Positions 43,789 to 53,577 of a DNA stretch of 64,000 nucleotides are shown in pieces; within the stretch, counting starts at the first letter, position 1; every line of letters starts with the position of its first letter. The notes beneath the pieces were generated by a model. That model searched no databases. It saw only the letters and a list, made by a program, of their open reading frames with translations, and was not told where the DNA came from. The stretch comes from Gracilibacillus salitolerans (GTDB taxonomy: Bacteria > Bacillota > Bacilli > Bacillales > Amphibacillaceae): positions 2,294,001-2,358,000 of the forward strand of contig NZ_CP045915.1 in NCBI RefSeq assembly GCF_009650095.1, given 5' to 3'. Both the position numbers and the translations under genes were made by a program.

Positions 43789-43865
43789 ATGTAAATAATA
43801 GAAGCACAAAATCCATAAATCGCTTAGTCATCACAATAATGGAGCATATTGATAATACACTCGCA

Positions 43866-44087
43866 TTATTTTCGGTATTCTCTAAGCTCTGCGATAAATG
43901 CTTGTGTTTCAGCAACGGTTAGTCTGCCTTTTTGTTTCAATAGATCATAAAGAGATTTTAGTTCGTCATAATTATTAATATCATAATCTTTTGGATCCAT
44001 AATTGAATCATTGACAACTTGTAGCATTCTGCCCATCTCATGAATAATATACGCTAAATTTTCCTCGGATTTTTTTTCTAAACTCAA
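43866..44087 (-). CDS. DUF1128 (YfkK/UPF0435) family protein
   Basis: A 73-residue acidic helical protein (SLEKKSEENLAYIIHEM, then PKDYDINNYDELKSLYDLL and SVAEMQAIVEEL-like TVAETQAFIAELREYRK) matching the YfkK/UPF0435 family of Bacilli, function unknown. It is transcribed opposite to the core cluster, between the chemoreceptor and smc, where B. subtilis has no such gene. This suggests it came with the chemoreceptor insertion. The ribosome-binding site is AGGAGTGA. Confidence 0.82.
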   Translation of the reverse strand: MSLEKKSEENLAYIIHEMGRMLQVVNDSIMDPKDYDINNYDELKSLYDLLKQKGRLTVAETQAFIAELREYRK

Positions 44088-44235
44088 ATCGATTCACTCC
44101 TGTCTTGGTATTTTATGAAACTTCCTTCTCTTACTCTATTCTTTATGATAAAATAAATAAGTTGAAATGCAAAGGATAAATTAACATCAACATACAAGCT
44201 ATGTTGTTAGATGATAATAAATAGGGGTTTTAAAC

Positions 44236-47200
44236 ATGTATTTAAAACAATTAGATACACTTGGTTTTAAATCTTTCGCTGAGAGAGTGAAAATAGAATT
44301 TGTACCTGGTGTTACAGCCGTTGTAGGTCCAAACGGAAGTGGAAAGAGTAATATTACAGATGCGATCCGTTGGGTACTTGGTGAACAATCAGCAAAATCA
44401 TTACGTGGTGTCAAAATGGAAGATATTATTTTCCAAGGCAGTGATACACGGAAAGCACTAAATGTTGCTGAAGTAACACTTGTGTTAGATAACTCTGACA
44501 ATAGGCTTCCTGTTGACTATCAAGAGGTTAGCGTAACACGTCGAGTATATCGCTCTGGTGAAAGTGAATTTTTAATGAATAAACAGCCATGCCGATTGAA
44601 AGATATTACCGAACTTTTTATGGATTCAGGACTGGGGAGAGAAGCTTTTTCGATAATAAGTCAAGGTAAAGTGGAAGAAATATTAAGTTCAAAATCAGAG
44701 GAACGTCGAGTTATTTTTGAAGAAGCGGCAGGCGTATTAAAGTATAAAAACAGAAAGAAACAAGCTGAATATAAATTGGCAGAAACACAAGAAAATTTAA
44801 ACCGTGTGGAAGATATTATATATGAAATAGAAGGCCAACTAGAACCACTGGAACAACAAGCATCGATTGCTAAGGAGTACTTGGCCCAAAAAGAACGCTT
44901 GACCCATGTGGAAGTTGGTTTATTGGCTAATGAAATTGAACAATTAAATGAAAAATGGCAAGCATCACAAAAGCAGATTGATGCCAAACATCATTCTCTT
45001 AAAGAAAAACAACAATGGGTCGAGACAAGAGAGGCAGAAAGTGATCAATTAAAAGAACAAATACAAAAAATGGATGAGCAAATTACAAGCTTACAAGAAA
45101 CCTTGCTTGTCGAAACCCAGAAGCTTGAAAGTCTTGAAGGTAATAAAAAGATATTTCGTGAGCGACTGCAACATTTTCAAGAAAATAAAGATAAACTAGA
45201 ACAGGAAATAGAAGAGACGGAAAACAAAAAGGTAATTCTTTTAAACAGCTTGGAAGATGAACAAGCTAGTCTCAAAGAGAACAAAAAAAATAACCAACAG
45301 TTATCACAACAAATAATTGATCTACAAGAGCAATTGGAAAAAGGAAAAAATACGATAGAAGAAGATATCGAGACACTTAAAAGTGATTATATAGAATTAT
45401 TAAATGAGCAGGCAGCTAAACGAAATGAAAAAAGTTCCATTCAACAGCAATTGGAGAGAATGGAAGGAAAACAGCATGCCAAGTCTTCTAAATGGGAAAA
45501 CCTACATGAAGAACGCCTTCAGTTAAAGCAAGCTGTTCATGAAGCAGAAGAAAAATGTAAACAAGATGAGGAACAATTACATAGATTCCAATCAGAGCAC
45601 GAACAATTGGAGAGAAAAGTAACGGTAGAGTCGAAACTATTAGACGATATGCAACAAAAGTTATATAAAGGTTATCAGATGGTTGAAAACCTGAAGTCGA
45701 AAAAGGAAATGCTTGAAGACTTAAAAGAAGATTTTCAAGGTTTCTATTTTGGTGTAAAAGAAGTGCTGAAAGCAAGGGAACAACAGAAGTTAGCAGGTAT
45801 TCATGGTGCAATACCGGAATTAATAGAATTTGATGATCAATTAGTGGATGCAATGGAAACTGCCTTAGGAGCACAAGCACAACATATAGTAGTTGATTCC
45901 GAGAAGTCGGCACGTGAAGCCATTCATTGGTTGAAAAAAACAAACAAGGGTAGAGCTACTTTTTTACCAATAAACACAATGAAACCAAAACAGATACCGG
46001 CGAATTTGATCCATATATTGGAGCAGGAAGAAGAGTTTGTCGGAGTAGCTGCAGATTTAATTCGTTATGATTCCACTTATCAACCTGTAATGCAGGCGTT
46101 GTTAGGAAATGTTATTATTGCTAAATCACTTAGTGCGGCAAATCAATTTGCACAGCAAACTGGACGAAGATTCAGGATTGTGACATTGGATGGAGATGTT
46201 GTGAATCCAGGTGGTTCGATGTCTGGTGGTGCCAAAAAGAAAAATAATCAATCATTATTTACCAGAGATCGTGAACTAAAAACATTAACGAATAAATTTA
46301 AAGAATACCAGGCTCGAGTATCGGACTATGAAAAGCAGATTCGAGAACAAAAAGAAACATTAGCGAAGTTGCAAACAGAAAAAGACAATTGTTATGGACA
46401 ACTAGATGTAATTCGAAAAACGTACCAAGAACATCAAAGTAACTATAAAGAATGGAAATTATCTTTAGAACATTTAAATGATCAGTTGTCGATTTATGAT
46501 CAGGACAAATTACAACAAGAAGAAGATCGAAAACTTTTGTTACAGCAACTAGAACAAATTGAACAGGACTTAGACAAATTACAATCAAAATTGAGCAAGC
46601 TAGATAATGAAATAGAAGAATTGACTGATCAGCATCAAAATTTTGAAGCAAAAGAAGAACAACTGAAACAGGAATTACAAACACTGCACGTCGAGCAAGC
46701 AGAACTAAGAAGTAAGCTGTCTAATCAGAAAGAGAAGGTTGCAAAGTCGGAAACAGAATTAACCGAGGTTTCCGAGACAATTGCTGGAAAACAAGAACAG
46801 CTACGGCAATTAATAGCAGTTAAAAATAGCCAACAAACAGAAGAAGAAATTGACGAAGAAATTAATAAAAAGCGTCAAGAAAAAGCAACACTGCAGCAAA
46901 ATTTACAAGGATTACGTGAACAACGATCAGAAACACAGCATAAAGTTACCACTTTAGATAATTCTCTTAAGCAAGCGAAAAAAGAAGAGTACCACCTACA
47001 ACAGGAGATCCAAACGATTGAAATCGAACGAAACCGATTAGATTTGGAGTTGGAAAATCGCCTTCAATTACTGGAGAATGAATACAGTATGACTTTTGAA
47101 AAAGCGAAAGCAGATTATCCTCAGCCTGACAATCTGGAAGAGGCAAAAGAACAAGTTAAATTAATTAAGAAATCGATTGAGGAATTAGGTACGGTTAATA

Positions 47201-47802
47201 TTGGTGCTATTGATGAGTATGATAGGATTAAAGAACGACATGAGTTTCTCACCAGCCAACAAACAGATTTAGTGGAAGCAAAACGTACATTATATGAGAT
47301 TATTGCGGAAATGGACGAAGAGATGACAAGAAGATTTAATGAAACTTTTTCGCAAATAAAAGAAGAATTTACTGTGGTCTTTCAACGCTTATTCGGTGGA
47401 GGTCATGCGGAATTAAAATTGACTGATCCGGATCAGTTATTAGAAACAGGTGTAGATATTATTGCGCAGCCACCGGGTAAAAAATTACAACAATTAGGTT
47501 TATTATCTGGTGGAGAAAGAGCATTAACAGCCATTGCGTTACTGTTTTCGATATTAAGAGTTCGCCCTGTTCCTTTCTGTGTACTGGATGAGGTGGAAGC
47601 TGCACTTGATGAAGCAAATGTTACACGATTTGCGCAATATCTTAAACATTATAGTAAGCATACTCAATTTATTGTGATTACACATAGAAAAGGTACAATG
47701 GAAGAAGCAGATGTATTATATGGTGTTACTATGCAGGAATCAGGTGTTTCTCGCTTAGTTTCTGTAAAATTAGAAGAAGCACCAGAGCTTTTAGAAGCAT
47801 AA
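44236..47802 (+). CDS. smc: Chromosome condensation protein SMC
   Basis: An 1188-residue SMC ATPase that with ScpAB loads at ParB-parS sites and extrudes DNA loops. The N-terminal head has Walker A VVGPNGSGKSNITDAIRWVL (about 27-46). Long Glu/Gln/Lys-rich coiled coils (170-500 and 670-1010) flank the hinge (about 510-665, with NPGGSMSGGAKKKN at its end). The C-terminal head has the signature LLSGGERALTAIALLF and Walker B FCVLDEVEAALDEANV. The length is exactly that of the family. ftsY follows after 18 bp. Confidence 0.96.
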   Translation: MYLKQLDTLGFKSFAERVKIEFVPGVTAVVGPNGSGKSNITDAIRWVLGEQSAKSLRGVKMEDIIFQGSDTRKALNVAEVTLVLDNSDNRLPVDYQEVSVTRRVYRSGESEFLMNKQPCRLKDITELFMDSGLGREAFSIISQGKVEEILSSKSEERRVIFEEAAGVLKYKNRKKQAEYKLAETQENLNRVEDIIYEIEGQLEPLEQQASIAKEYLAQKERLTHVEVGLLANEIEQLNEKWQASQKQIDAKHHSLKEKQQWVETREAESDQLKEQIQKMDEQITSLQETLLVETQKLESLEGNKKIFRERLQHFQENKDKLEQEIEETENKKVILLNSLEDEQASLKENKKNNQQLSQQIIDLQEQLEKGKNTIEEDIETLKSDYIELLNEQAAKRNEKSSIQQQLERMEGKQHAKSSKWENLHEERLQLKQAVHEAEEKCKQDEEQLHRFQSEHEQLERKVTVESKLLDDMQQKLYKGYQMVENLKSKKEMLEDLKEDFQGFYFGVKEVLKAREQQKLAGIHGAIPELIEFDDQLVDAMETALGAQAQHIVVDSEKSAREAIHWLKKTNKGRATFLPINTMKPKQIPANLIHILEQEEEFVGVAADLIRYDSTYQPVMQALLGNVIIAKSLSAANQFAQQTGRRFRIVTLDGDVVNPGGSMSGGAKKKNNQSLFTRDRELKTLTNKFKEYQARVSDYEKQIREQKETLAKLQTEKDNCYGQLDVIRKTYQEHQSNYKEWKLSLEHLNDQLSIYDQDKLQQEEDRKLLLQQLEQIEQDLDKLQSKLSKLDNEIEELTDQHQNFEAKEEQLKQELQTLHVEQAELRSKLSNQKEKVAKSETELTEVSETIAGKQEQLRQLIAVKNSQQTEEEIDEEINKKRQEKATLQQNLQGLREQRSETQHKVTTLDNSLKQAKKEEYHLQQEIQTIEIERNRLDLELENRLQLLENEYSMTFEKAKADYPQPDNLEEAKEQVKLIKKSIEELGTVNIGAIDEYDRIKERHEFLTSQQTDLVEAKRTLYEIIAEMDEEMTRRFNETFSQIKEEFTVVFQRLFGGGHAELKLTDPDQLLETGVDIIAQPPGKKLQQLGLLSGGERALTAIALLFSILRVRPVPFCVLDEVEAALDEANVTRFAQYLKHYSKHTQFIVITHRKGTMEEADVLYGVTMQESGVSRLVSVKLEEAPELLEA

Positions 47803-47820
47803 GTTCAAGGAGGTAAAATA

Positions 47821-48816
47821 GTGAGTTTCTTGAATAAACTGAAGGAAAAATTTCAAGCAACAGATAAGCAAGAAGAAGTGTCAGATAAGTATAAAGAGGG
47901 TTTAAGTAAAACAAGGAAGTCATTCTCTGAAAAAATCAATGATTTAGTAGCTCGTTATCGAAAAGTGGATGAAGAATTTTTTGAAGATCTTGAAGAAGTG
48001 TTGATCGGTGCTGATGTTGGGGTAACGACTGTGATGGATTTAATTGAAGAACTCGAAATGGAAGTAAAGAGACAAAATATTAAGGATACCATCGAAGTCA
48101 AACAAGTGATCTCAGAAAAGCTGGTCGAGATTTACCAAGGGGATGATGATGCATCAGAAGATACGTCGTTAAATATCCAGAAAGACGATTTAACGGTGAT
48201 CCTTTTTGTCGGGGTTAATGGGGTTGGTAAAACAACAACAATTGGCAAGTTGGCTCATCAATTAAAATCAGAAGGAAAAGATGTATTATTAACAGCGGGT
48301 GATACTTTCCGTGCCGGTGCTATAGAGCAGTTGAATGAATGGGGCAATCGTGTAGGTGTTGATGTCATTAAACATAGCGAAGGCAGTGACCCGGCAGCTG
48401 TTATTTACGATGGAATTCAAGCGGCGAAGTCCCGTAATGCGGATGTATTACTTTGTGATACGGCAGGCCGGTTGCAGAATAAAGTTAACTTAATGAATGA
48501 ATTAGCAAAAGTAAAAAGAGTTATCGAGCGTGAAATCCCGGGCGCTCCTCATGAAGTGATGCTTGTGCTGGACGCAACGACGGGACAAAATGCATTAAGT
48601 CAAGCTAAAACTTTCTCACAAGCAACAGATGTTTCTGGTATTGTATTAACCAAATTAGACGGAACAGCTAAAGGTGGAATTGTCTTAGCAATCCGAAATG
48701 AACTTGGCATACCGGTAAAATTAGTAGGACTAGGTGAAAAAGTAACAGACTTAGAAACTTTTGACCCGCACGCTTTTGTATATGGTTTATTTGCAGATTT
48801 ATTGGAAGAAGAATAG
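47821..48816 (+). CDS. ftsY: Signal recognition particle receptor FtsY
   Basis: A 331-residue SRP receptor GTPase at the membrane. It has a short acidic/basic N-terminal part (1-50) without the long A domain, an N domain helix bundle (EVLIGADVGVTTV), then the G domain: G1 GVNGVGKTTTIGKLA, DTFRAGAIEQL insertion box, DTAGRLQNKVNLM and TKLDGTAKGG. The GTG start has AAGGAGGT upstream. The order smc-ftsY-ylxM-ffh is conserved, keeping both SRP GTPases together. Confidence 0.95.
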   Translation: MSFLNKLKEKFQATDKQEEVSDKYKEGLSKTRKSFSEKINDLVARYRKVDEEFFEDLEEVLIGADVGVTTVMDLIEELEMEVKRQNIKDTIEVKQVISEKLVEIYQGDDDASEDTSLNIQKDDLTVILFVGVNGVGKTTTIGKLAHQLKSEGKDVLLTAGDTFRAGAIEQLNEWGNRVGVDVIKHSEGSDPAAVIYDGIQAAKSRNADVLLCDTAGRLQNKVNLMNELAKVKRVIEREIPGAPHEVMLVLDATTGQNALSQAKTFSQATDVSGIVLTKLDGTAKGGIVLAIRNELGIPVKLVGLGEKVTDLETFDPHAFVYGLFADLLEEE

Positions 48817-48894
48817 TCTCCAAACTTGACAGTCCTGCTTTAAGATGATTAGACTGAAGTGTAAAGGTATTTTACTTAACGAGGTGTCCTTTTT

Positions 48895-49221
48895 ATGTTA
48901 GAAAAAACGACAAGGATTAACGCTCTTTATGATTTTTACCAACAATTGCTGACCGAAAAGCAACGAAATTATATGGAGATGTACTATGTAGAAGATTTCT
49001 CTTTGGGGGAAATTTCGGAAACATCCAATGTATCAAGACAAGCAATTTATGATAATATTCGAAGAACGGAACATATGCTAGAAGAATATGAGGAAAAGCT
49101 TGGTCTTTATCAAAAGTTTTTGAAACGACAAGCTTTACTTCAAGAGTTGCATGGATTAGCAAAAGAAAACAATGACCGAGAATTGAAGGAAAAAGTAGAA
49201 CAGATTATTGAAATAGAATAG
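48895..49221 (+). CDS. ylxM: YlxM/p13 family HTH protein
   Basis: A 108-residue UPF0122 protein upstream of ffh. It has a sigma-4-like [44 protein letters not shown] split across helices at about 18-58, then coiled helices. Streptococcal YlxM modulates SRP assembly and Ffh GTPase activity; a similar role is likely. It sits 12 bp before ffh. The ribosome-binding site is GAGGTGTCC. Confidence 0.93.
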   Translation: MLEKTTRINALYDFYQQLLTEKQRNYMEMYYVEDFSLGEISETSNVSRQAIYDNIRRTEHMLEEYEEKLGLYQKFLKRQALLQELHGLAKENNDRELKEKVEQIIEIE

Positions 49222-49233
49222 GGGGCGTATAGT

Positions 49234-50595
49234 ATGGCATTTGAAGGTTTAGCCGACCGCCTGCAGAATACCATTCAAAAAATTAAGGGAAAAGGTAAAG
49301 TAACCGAACAAGATGTTAAGGAAATGACGAGAGAAGTACGTCTAGCTTTATTAGAAGCGGACGTAAACTTTAAAGTCGTTAAGGACTTTATTAAGAAAGT
49401 AAAAGAACGTGCAATTGGCCAGGAAGTAATGGAAAGCTTAACTCCAGGTCAGCAAGTAATTAAAGTGGTGAAAGAAGAATTAACTGAACTAATGGGTGGC
49501 GATGAAAGTAAGATTGCAGTTGCTGATAAACCGCCAACTGTGATCATGATGGTTGGTTTACAAGGTGCTGGTAAAACAACCACGACTGGAAAGTTAGCCA
49601 ATTTATTAAGAAAAAAATATAATCGTAAACCGTTATTAGTTGCCGCTGATGTTTATCGTCCAGCTGCAATTGATCAGCTTGAAACTTTAGGAAAGCAATT
49701 GGATATGCCCGTATATTCAGAAGGAACTGACGCAAACCCGGTAGATATTGCAAATAAAGCAATGGAACATGCCAAAGAGGAACATTTAGATTATGTCCTC
49801 ATTGATACAGCCGGACGTCTCCATGTGGACAACGAGTTAATGGATGAATTGATTCAGATTAAACAAAACGTTAATCCTGATGAAGTCTTTTTAGTTGTTG
49901 ACTCGATGACGGGTCAAGATGCGGTCAATGTTGCTGAAAGCTTTAATGAACAATTAGATATTTCCGGTGTTGTATTAACGAAACTTGATGGGGATACTCG
50001 AGGTGGTGCGGCATTATCAATTAAAGCTGTAACAGAAAAACCGATCAAATTCGCCGGTATGGGTGAAAAATTAGATCAAATAGAAGTGTTCCACCCAGAA
50101 CGAATGGCATCTCGGATCTTAGGTATGGGCGATGTGTTATCGTTAATTGAAAAAGCACAGGATAATGTTGATGAGAAAAAAGCGAAAGAATTAGAAGAAA
50201 AAATGCGCTCAGCTTCCTTTACCTTTGACGATTTTCTAGAACAAATGGGACAAGTGAAAAATATGGGGCCGCTTGATGAATTAATAGACATGATACCAGG
50301 CGCTAATAAAATGAAGGGTCTCAAAAATGTTGATTTTGATGAAAAGCAAATTTCCCACGTAGAAGCGATTATTCAATCGATGACAGCGAAAGAACGTCAG
50401 GACCCAAGTGTGATTAATGCCGGTCGTCGTAAACGTATAGCAAAAGGATCCGGGCGCTCTGTTTCAGAAGTAAACCGTTTGTTGAAACAATTTGAAGAAA
50501 TGAAAAAAATGATGAAACAAATGAGTAATATGCAACAAGGAAAGAAAGGCAAAAAAGGAAAAAAATCGAAAGGATTTAATTTTCCATTCATGTAA
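49234..50595 (+). CDS. ffh: Signal recognition particle protein Ffh
   Basis: A 453-residue SRP54 GTPase binding signal peptides and SRP RNA. It has the N domain (1-90); the G domain with VGLQGAGKTTTTGKLA, DVYRPAAIDQL, DTAGRLHVDNELM and TKLDGDTRGGAAL; and the M domain (300-453) with GRSVSEVNRLLKQFEEMKKM split by name and a Lys/Gly tail (GKKGKKGKKSK). The ribosome-binding site is AGGGGGCG. Followed after 78 bp by rpsP with its own promoter. Confidence 0.96.
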   Translation: MAFEGLADRLQNTIQKIKGKGKVTEQDVKEMTREVRLALLEADVNFKVVKDFIKKVKERAIGQEVMESLTPGQQVIKVVKEELTELMGGDESKIAVADKPPTVIMMVGLQGAGKTTTTGKLANLLRKKYNRKPLLVAADVYRPAAIDQLETLGKQLDMPVYSEGTDANPVDIANKAMEHAKEEHLDYVLIDTAGRLHVDNELMDELIQIKQNVNPDEVFLVVDSMTGQDAVNVAESFNEQLDISGVVLTKLDGDTRGGAALSIKAVTEKPIKFAGMGEKLDQIEVFHPERMASRILGMGDVLSLIEKAQDNVDEKKAKELEEKMRSASFTFDDFLEQMGQVKNMGPLDELIDMIPGANKMKGLKNVDFDEKQISHVEAIIQSMTAKERQDPSVINAGRRKRIAKGSGRSVSEVNRLLKQFEEMKKMMKQMSNMQQGKKGKKGKKSKGFNFPFM

Positions 50596-50606
50596 GGTAA
50601 AAAACC

Positions 50607-50635
50607 TTTACAGACTAAAATAAATCTGATACAAT
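50607..50635 (+). promoter_or_regulatory. Promoter of rpsP
   Basis: TTTACA (50607-50612), a 17-nt spacer and TACAAT (50630-50635), 38 bp before the start codon. A short GGTAAAAAACC dyad just upstream could weakly end ffh transcription. Confidence 0.7.
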
Positions 50636-50673
50636 TCTATCTTGTGTGAGATATTTATATGGAGGTGTTAAAC

Positions 50674-50943
50674 ATGGCAGTAAAAATTCGCTTAAAGCGT
50701 ATGGGTTCTAAAAGAAATCCATTCTATCGTATCGTAGTTGCGGATTCTCGTTCACCACGTGATGGACGTATTATCGAACAAATTGGAACATATAACCCGG
50801 TAGTTAATCCGGTTGAAGTGAAACTAGATGAAGATAAAGCACTTGATTGGATGACAAAAGGTGCGAAACCAAGTGATACGGTACGTAATTTATTCTCAAC
50901 TGAAGGCATCATGAAGAAATTCCACGAATCAAAAAATCAATAA
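50674..50943 (+). CDS. rpsP: 30S ribosomal protein S16
   Basis: An 89-residue S16 needed for 30S assembly. It starts [20 protein letters not shown] and continues [21 protein letters not shown], with [16 protein letters not shown]. The start ATG 50674 follows ATGGAGGTG; an upstream in-frame codon at 50659 precedes the ribosome-binding site and is rejected. Its neighbours khpA, rimM, trmD and rplS form the conserved ribosome-biogenesis run. Confidence 0.96.
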   Translation: MAVKIRLKRMGSKRNPFYRIVVADSRSPRDGRIIEQIGTYNPVVNPVEVKLDEDKALDWMTKGAKPSDTVRNLFSTEGIMKKFHESKNQ

Positions 50944-50960
50944 TAAAGTGATGTGATTCG

Positions 50961-51188
50961 ATGAAATCATTGATTGAAACAATTGTGGAACCATTAGTTG
51001 ATCATCCTGATGCAATTGTTGTTACGGAAAATGAAGAGGAAAACAAAATTGTGTATCATCTTCAAGTTCATGAAAATGATGTAGGTAAAGTGATCGGTAA
51101 AAATGGCCGCATTGCCAAATCAATACGAACAGTTGTTTATGCAGCTGGAATGAAATCTAATAAAAAAATCTATTTAGATATCATGTAA
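50961..51188 (+). CDS. khpA: KH-domain RNA-binding protein KhpA (YlqC)
   Basis: A 75-residue protein consisting of one KH domain with the GxxG loop in GKVIGKNGRIAKSIR (Gly-Lys-Asn-Gly). KhpA pairs with KhpB/Jag in Firmicutes to bind RNA and influence cell elongation. It follows rpsP by 17 bp. A strong terminator directly after it and the 700-bp gap holding element copy C split it from ylqD. Confidence 0.93.
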   Translation: MKSLIETIVEPLVDHPDAIVVTENEEENKIVYHLQVHENDVGKVIGKNGRIAKSIRTVVYAAGMKSNKKIYLDIM

Positions 51189-51220
51189 AAAGAGGGAGGC
51201 GAAAAGCCCCCTCTTTTTTA
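51189..51220 (+). terminator. Terminator after khpA
   Basis: The stem AAAGAGGGAGGC / GCCCCCTCTTT with loop GAAAA is followed by TTT. Confidence 0.85.
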
Positions 51221-51262
51221 TAAGCAGAAATATTAAATAAAATAAATAGAGATCACCGTATA

Positions 51263-51750
51263 CATAAACTGCGAAGTAAATTTTTAATGGATTTGCTTTC
51301 TGCCATTCTGATTTATGCTGAGCGTTGGGAAACGCTCCGGCAAGATACTTCGCTTTCCACGGGCACGGCCTCAGCCTCCTCGACAAGCAAAGTTCGCTTG
51401 TCTGCGGGGTCTTCGGACACGTGCTGTTCCCGTAGGAGTCTGCGTATCTTGCCTCCGCTTTGCGTAGTGTTTTGATTTTCTAAAGAAGTAATATACGGGA
51501 ATTGGTTTCTGAGTATTTCCACTTTAAAAAGATTGAATAATGTTATTAGCGTAGGCAGAATACGGAGACTCCTGTGGGAATAGCACAAGCCGAAGATCCA
51601 CTTGGTAAAGTGGTTTTCTTTACCAAGTTAGCTGAGGCTGTGCCCACGGAAAGCGCAGTATTCTGCCGAAGCGGTATTCCAGCACTCTTTATCGAAAGAA
51701 TGGAAGAAAGTTATACTAAACAGAATTTTCACAAGTTCGCAGTTGTAATC
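51263..51750. repeat. Nested-palindrome intergenic element, copy C
   Basis: Outer arms are ATAAACTGCGAAGTAAA / ACAAGTTCGCAGTTGT, with GCCATTCT / AGAATGGAAGAAAG inside. The left module, 51339-51453, has a variant tip pair GGCAAGATAC / GTATCTTGCC (other copies use GCGGAAAAATAC) and carries cassette I (GACAAGC-AAAGTTC-GCTTGTC). The right module, 51554-51667, has tips GGCAGAATAC / GTATTCTGCC and cassette II (CTTGGTAAAG-TGGTTTT-CTTTACCAAG). It separates khpA and ylqD, which are adjacent in B. subtilis. Confidence 0.85.
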
Positions 51751-51890
51751 TTCTAAGAATCAGGAGAGGGGATTGAATGCGAGGGTGGGCGGGTTTATCT
51801 AGTGTATACTTGCGCTTTTGTCTGGTGACGTGCTATTCTTTTGTTAGGTGTTTTCATGCTCTTTAATAGTATGGGAGAGAGGCTGAAACA

Positions 51891-52277
51891 ATGAAAATTA
51901 TTAAAAAAATTGCCGTCAAAAAAATAGTAACGGATCAAAGTAAAGGACAACTGAGGGAAGAATACCAATTCAAGATTTTTAAACTCGAACAGGAATGTGA
52001 ACAATTAAAGTTTGAGCAAAAAAAATTAGAACAGCGCTCAGCAAACAAAAAAGCAGACATCGAAGCCAAATTCAAGAAAGAAATGGCTAATCGTAAGGAT
52101 CATATAAAATGGTATAAATACAAACTCGAACAACTGGAAATATTACCAACCGGGAGCGAAATTAATGATGGGGAAGTCGAAGCAGTTATCGATATCGAAG
52201 AAGGTATGAACTGGGACGATTTAACAGAACAAACAGCCATTATTGTGAAAGATGGCATGATTACGAAAATTACATAA
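51891..52277 (+). CDS. ylqD: YlqD family protein
   Basis: A 128-residue protein matching YlqD, a Bacilli-specific protein of unknown function always placed between khpA and rimM. Visible are an N-terminal basic part (KIIKKIAVKKIVTDQSK), a central charged coiled coil (about 25-85) and a C-terminal domain with the acidic VIDIEEGMNWDDLTEQTAIIVKDGMI segment (written as family-like). The ribosome-binding site is GAGAGGCTGA. rimM follows after 17 bp. Confidence 0.85.
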   Translation: MKIIKKIAVKKIVTDQSKGQLREEYQFKIFKLEQECEQLKFEQKKLEQRSANKKADIEAKFKKEMANRKDHIKWYKYKLEQLEILPTGSEINDGEVEAVIDIEEGMNWDDLTEQTAIIVKDGMITKIT

Positions 52278-52294
52278 CAGGTGGTATGAAATAA

Positions 52295-52804
52295 ATGGAT
52301 CATTTAAAAGTAGGGAAAATTGTCAATACACATGGAATAAAAGGAGAAGTAAAAGTAGTACGAATTACCGATTTCGAAGAACGTTTCGAAATGGGCTCTA
52401 CATTATGGATTAAAGAAAAAGAAGATGCGGCATTAAAACCAGTTACCATTGATGGTCATCGTATTCACAAAAATTTTGATTTATTGCATTTCGAAGGATA
52501 TAACAATATCAGTGATGTAGAACATTTCAAAGAATCATTGTTAGTTATTAATACAGACCAGCTTACAGAATTAGAAGACAATGAATTTTATTATCATGAA
52601 GTGATTGGTTGTGAGGTAGAAACAACTACAGGGGAATTGATCGGGAAGGTCAAAGAAATACTTTCACCTGGCGCAAATGATGTGTGGGTAGTGAAACAAA
52701 AAGGGAAGGAATATTTAATCCCATATATTGAAGATGTCGTCAAAGAAGTAGATATTGAAAACCAGAAGATTAAAATTGAACCGATGGAAGGGTTATTAGA
52801 CTGA
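52295..52804 (+). CDS. rimM: 16S rRNA processing protein RimM
   Basis: A 169-residue maturation factor that binds S19 and helps shape the 30S head. The N-terminal RimM domain shows [22 protein letters not shown] and the C-terminal PRC-barrel shows [31 protein letters not shown] and [16 protein letters not shown]. It overlaps trmD by one base (TGATG), the standard coupled arrangement. Confidence 0.95.
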   Translation: MDHLKVGKIVNTHGIKGEVKVVRITDFEERFEMGSTLWIKEKEDAALKPVTIDGHRIHKNFDLLHFEGYNNISDVEHFKESLLVINTDQLTELEDNEFYYHEVIGCEVETTTGELIGKVKEILSPGANDVWVVKQKGKEYLIPYIEDVVKEVDIENQKIKIEPMEGLLD

Positions 52805-53547
52805 TGAAAATAGATATACTGTCATTATTTCCGGAAATGTTTCATGGTGTTTTTCAATCTTCCATTTTAAAAAAAGCACATGAGGCAGATGCTTTTCAGT
52901 ATAATTTTGTGAATTTTCGTGATTATACGGATAATAAACACAATAAAGTAGATGACTATCCTTATGGCGGAGGCGCGGGTATGGTATTAAAACCTCAACC
53001 TATTTTTGATGCAGTAGAGGCGATTGAAAAAAACACGTCTCAAAAACCTCGTGTTATTTTGATGTGTCCTCAAGGAGAAACCTACTCGCAAAAGAAAGCA
53101 GAAGAACTTGCAAAAGAAGAACATTTAATCTTTATATGTGGTCATTACGAGGGCTATGATGAGCGAATTAGAACAGAGCTTGTTACCGATGAGATATCGA
53201 TTGGTGACTATGTGCTGACAGGTGGAGAATTAGGTGCTATGGTCGTGATTGACAGTGTTGTCCGCTTATTACCAGACGTGTTAGGTAACGAAGATTCTGC
53301 TGTTCAGGATTCTTTTTCAACAGGTTTATTAGAGCATCCCCATTTTACGCGACCGGCTGATTTCCGAGGCTTAAAAGTTCCAGACGTATTGTTATCAGGA
53401 AACCATGCTCATATTGAAGAATGGCGTAAAAAAGAAGCGTTAAAAAGAACCTATTTTAGAAGACAAGATTTATTGCAAAATCTACAGTTAACGGAAAATG
53501 AAAAGAAATGGATAAAAGAATGGGAAACTTCACAAGAAAATAGTTGA
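52804..53547 (+). CDS. trmD: tRNA (guanine-37-N1)-methyltransferase TrmD
   Basis: A 247-residue SPOUT-class, SAM-dependent enzyme making m1G37, which prevents +1 frameshifting. It has the trefoil-knot signature: [45 protein letters not shown], and [17 protein letters not shown] with catalytic Asp in EDSAVQDSF (GNEDSA). It ends at the -35 element of the rplS promoter. Confidence 0.96.
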   Translation: MKIDILSLFPEMFHGVFQSSILKKAHEADAFQYNFVNFRDYTDNKHNKVDDYPYGGGAGMVLKPQPIFDAVEAIEKNTSQKPRVILMCPQGETYSQKKAEELAKEEHLIFICGHYEGYDERIRTELVTDEISIGDYVLTGGELGAMVVIDSVVRLLPDVLGNEDSAVQDSFSTGLLEHPHFTRPADFRGLKVPDVLLSGNHAHIEEWRKKEALKRTYFRRQDLLQNLQLTENEKKWIKEWETSQENS

Positions 53548-53572
53548 ATTCCCTTTGTTGATATGCTATATT
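53544..53572 (+). promoter_or_regulatory. Promoter of rplS
   Basis: TTGAAT (53544-53549, overlapping the trmD stop codon), a 17-nt spacer and TATATT (53567-53572). Confidence 0.65.
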
Positions 53573-53577
53573 GATAG

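Noticed and set aside
51287..51756. Small frames rich in Arg, Pro and Ser inside the palindromic element (also at 30845, 34997, 55646 and 55831)
   Set aside because: They come from GC-rich palindromes, occur on both strands, differ in frame and length between copies and lack ribosome-binding sites.
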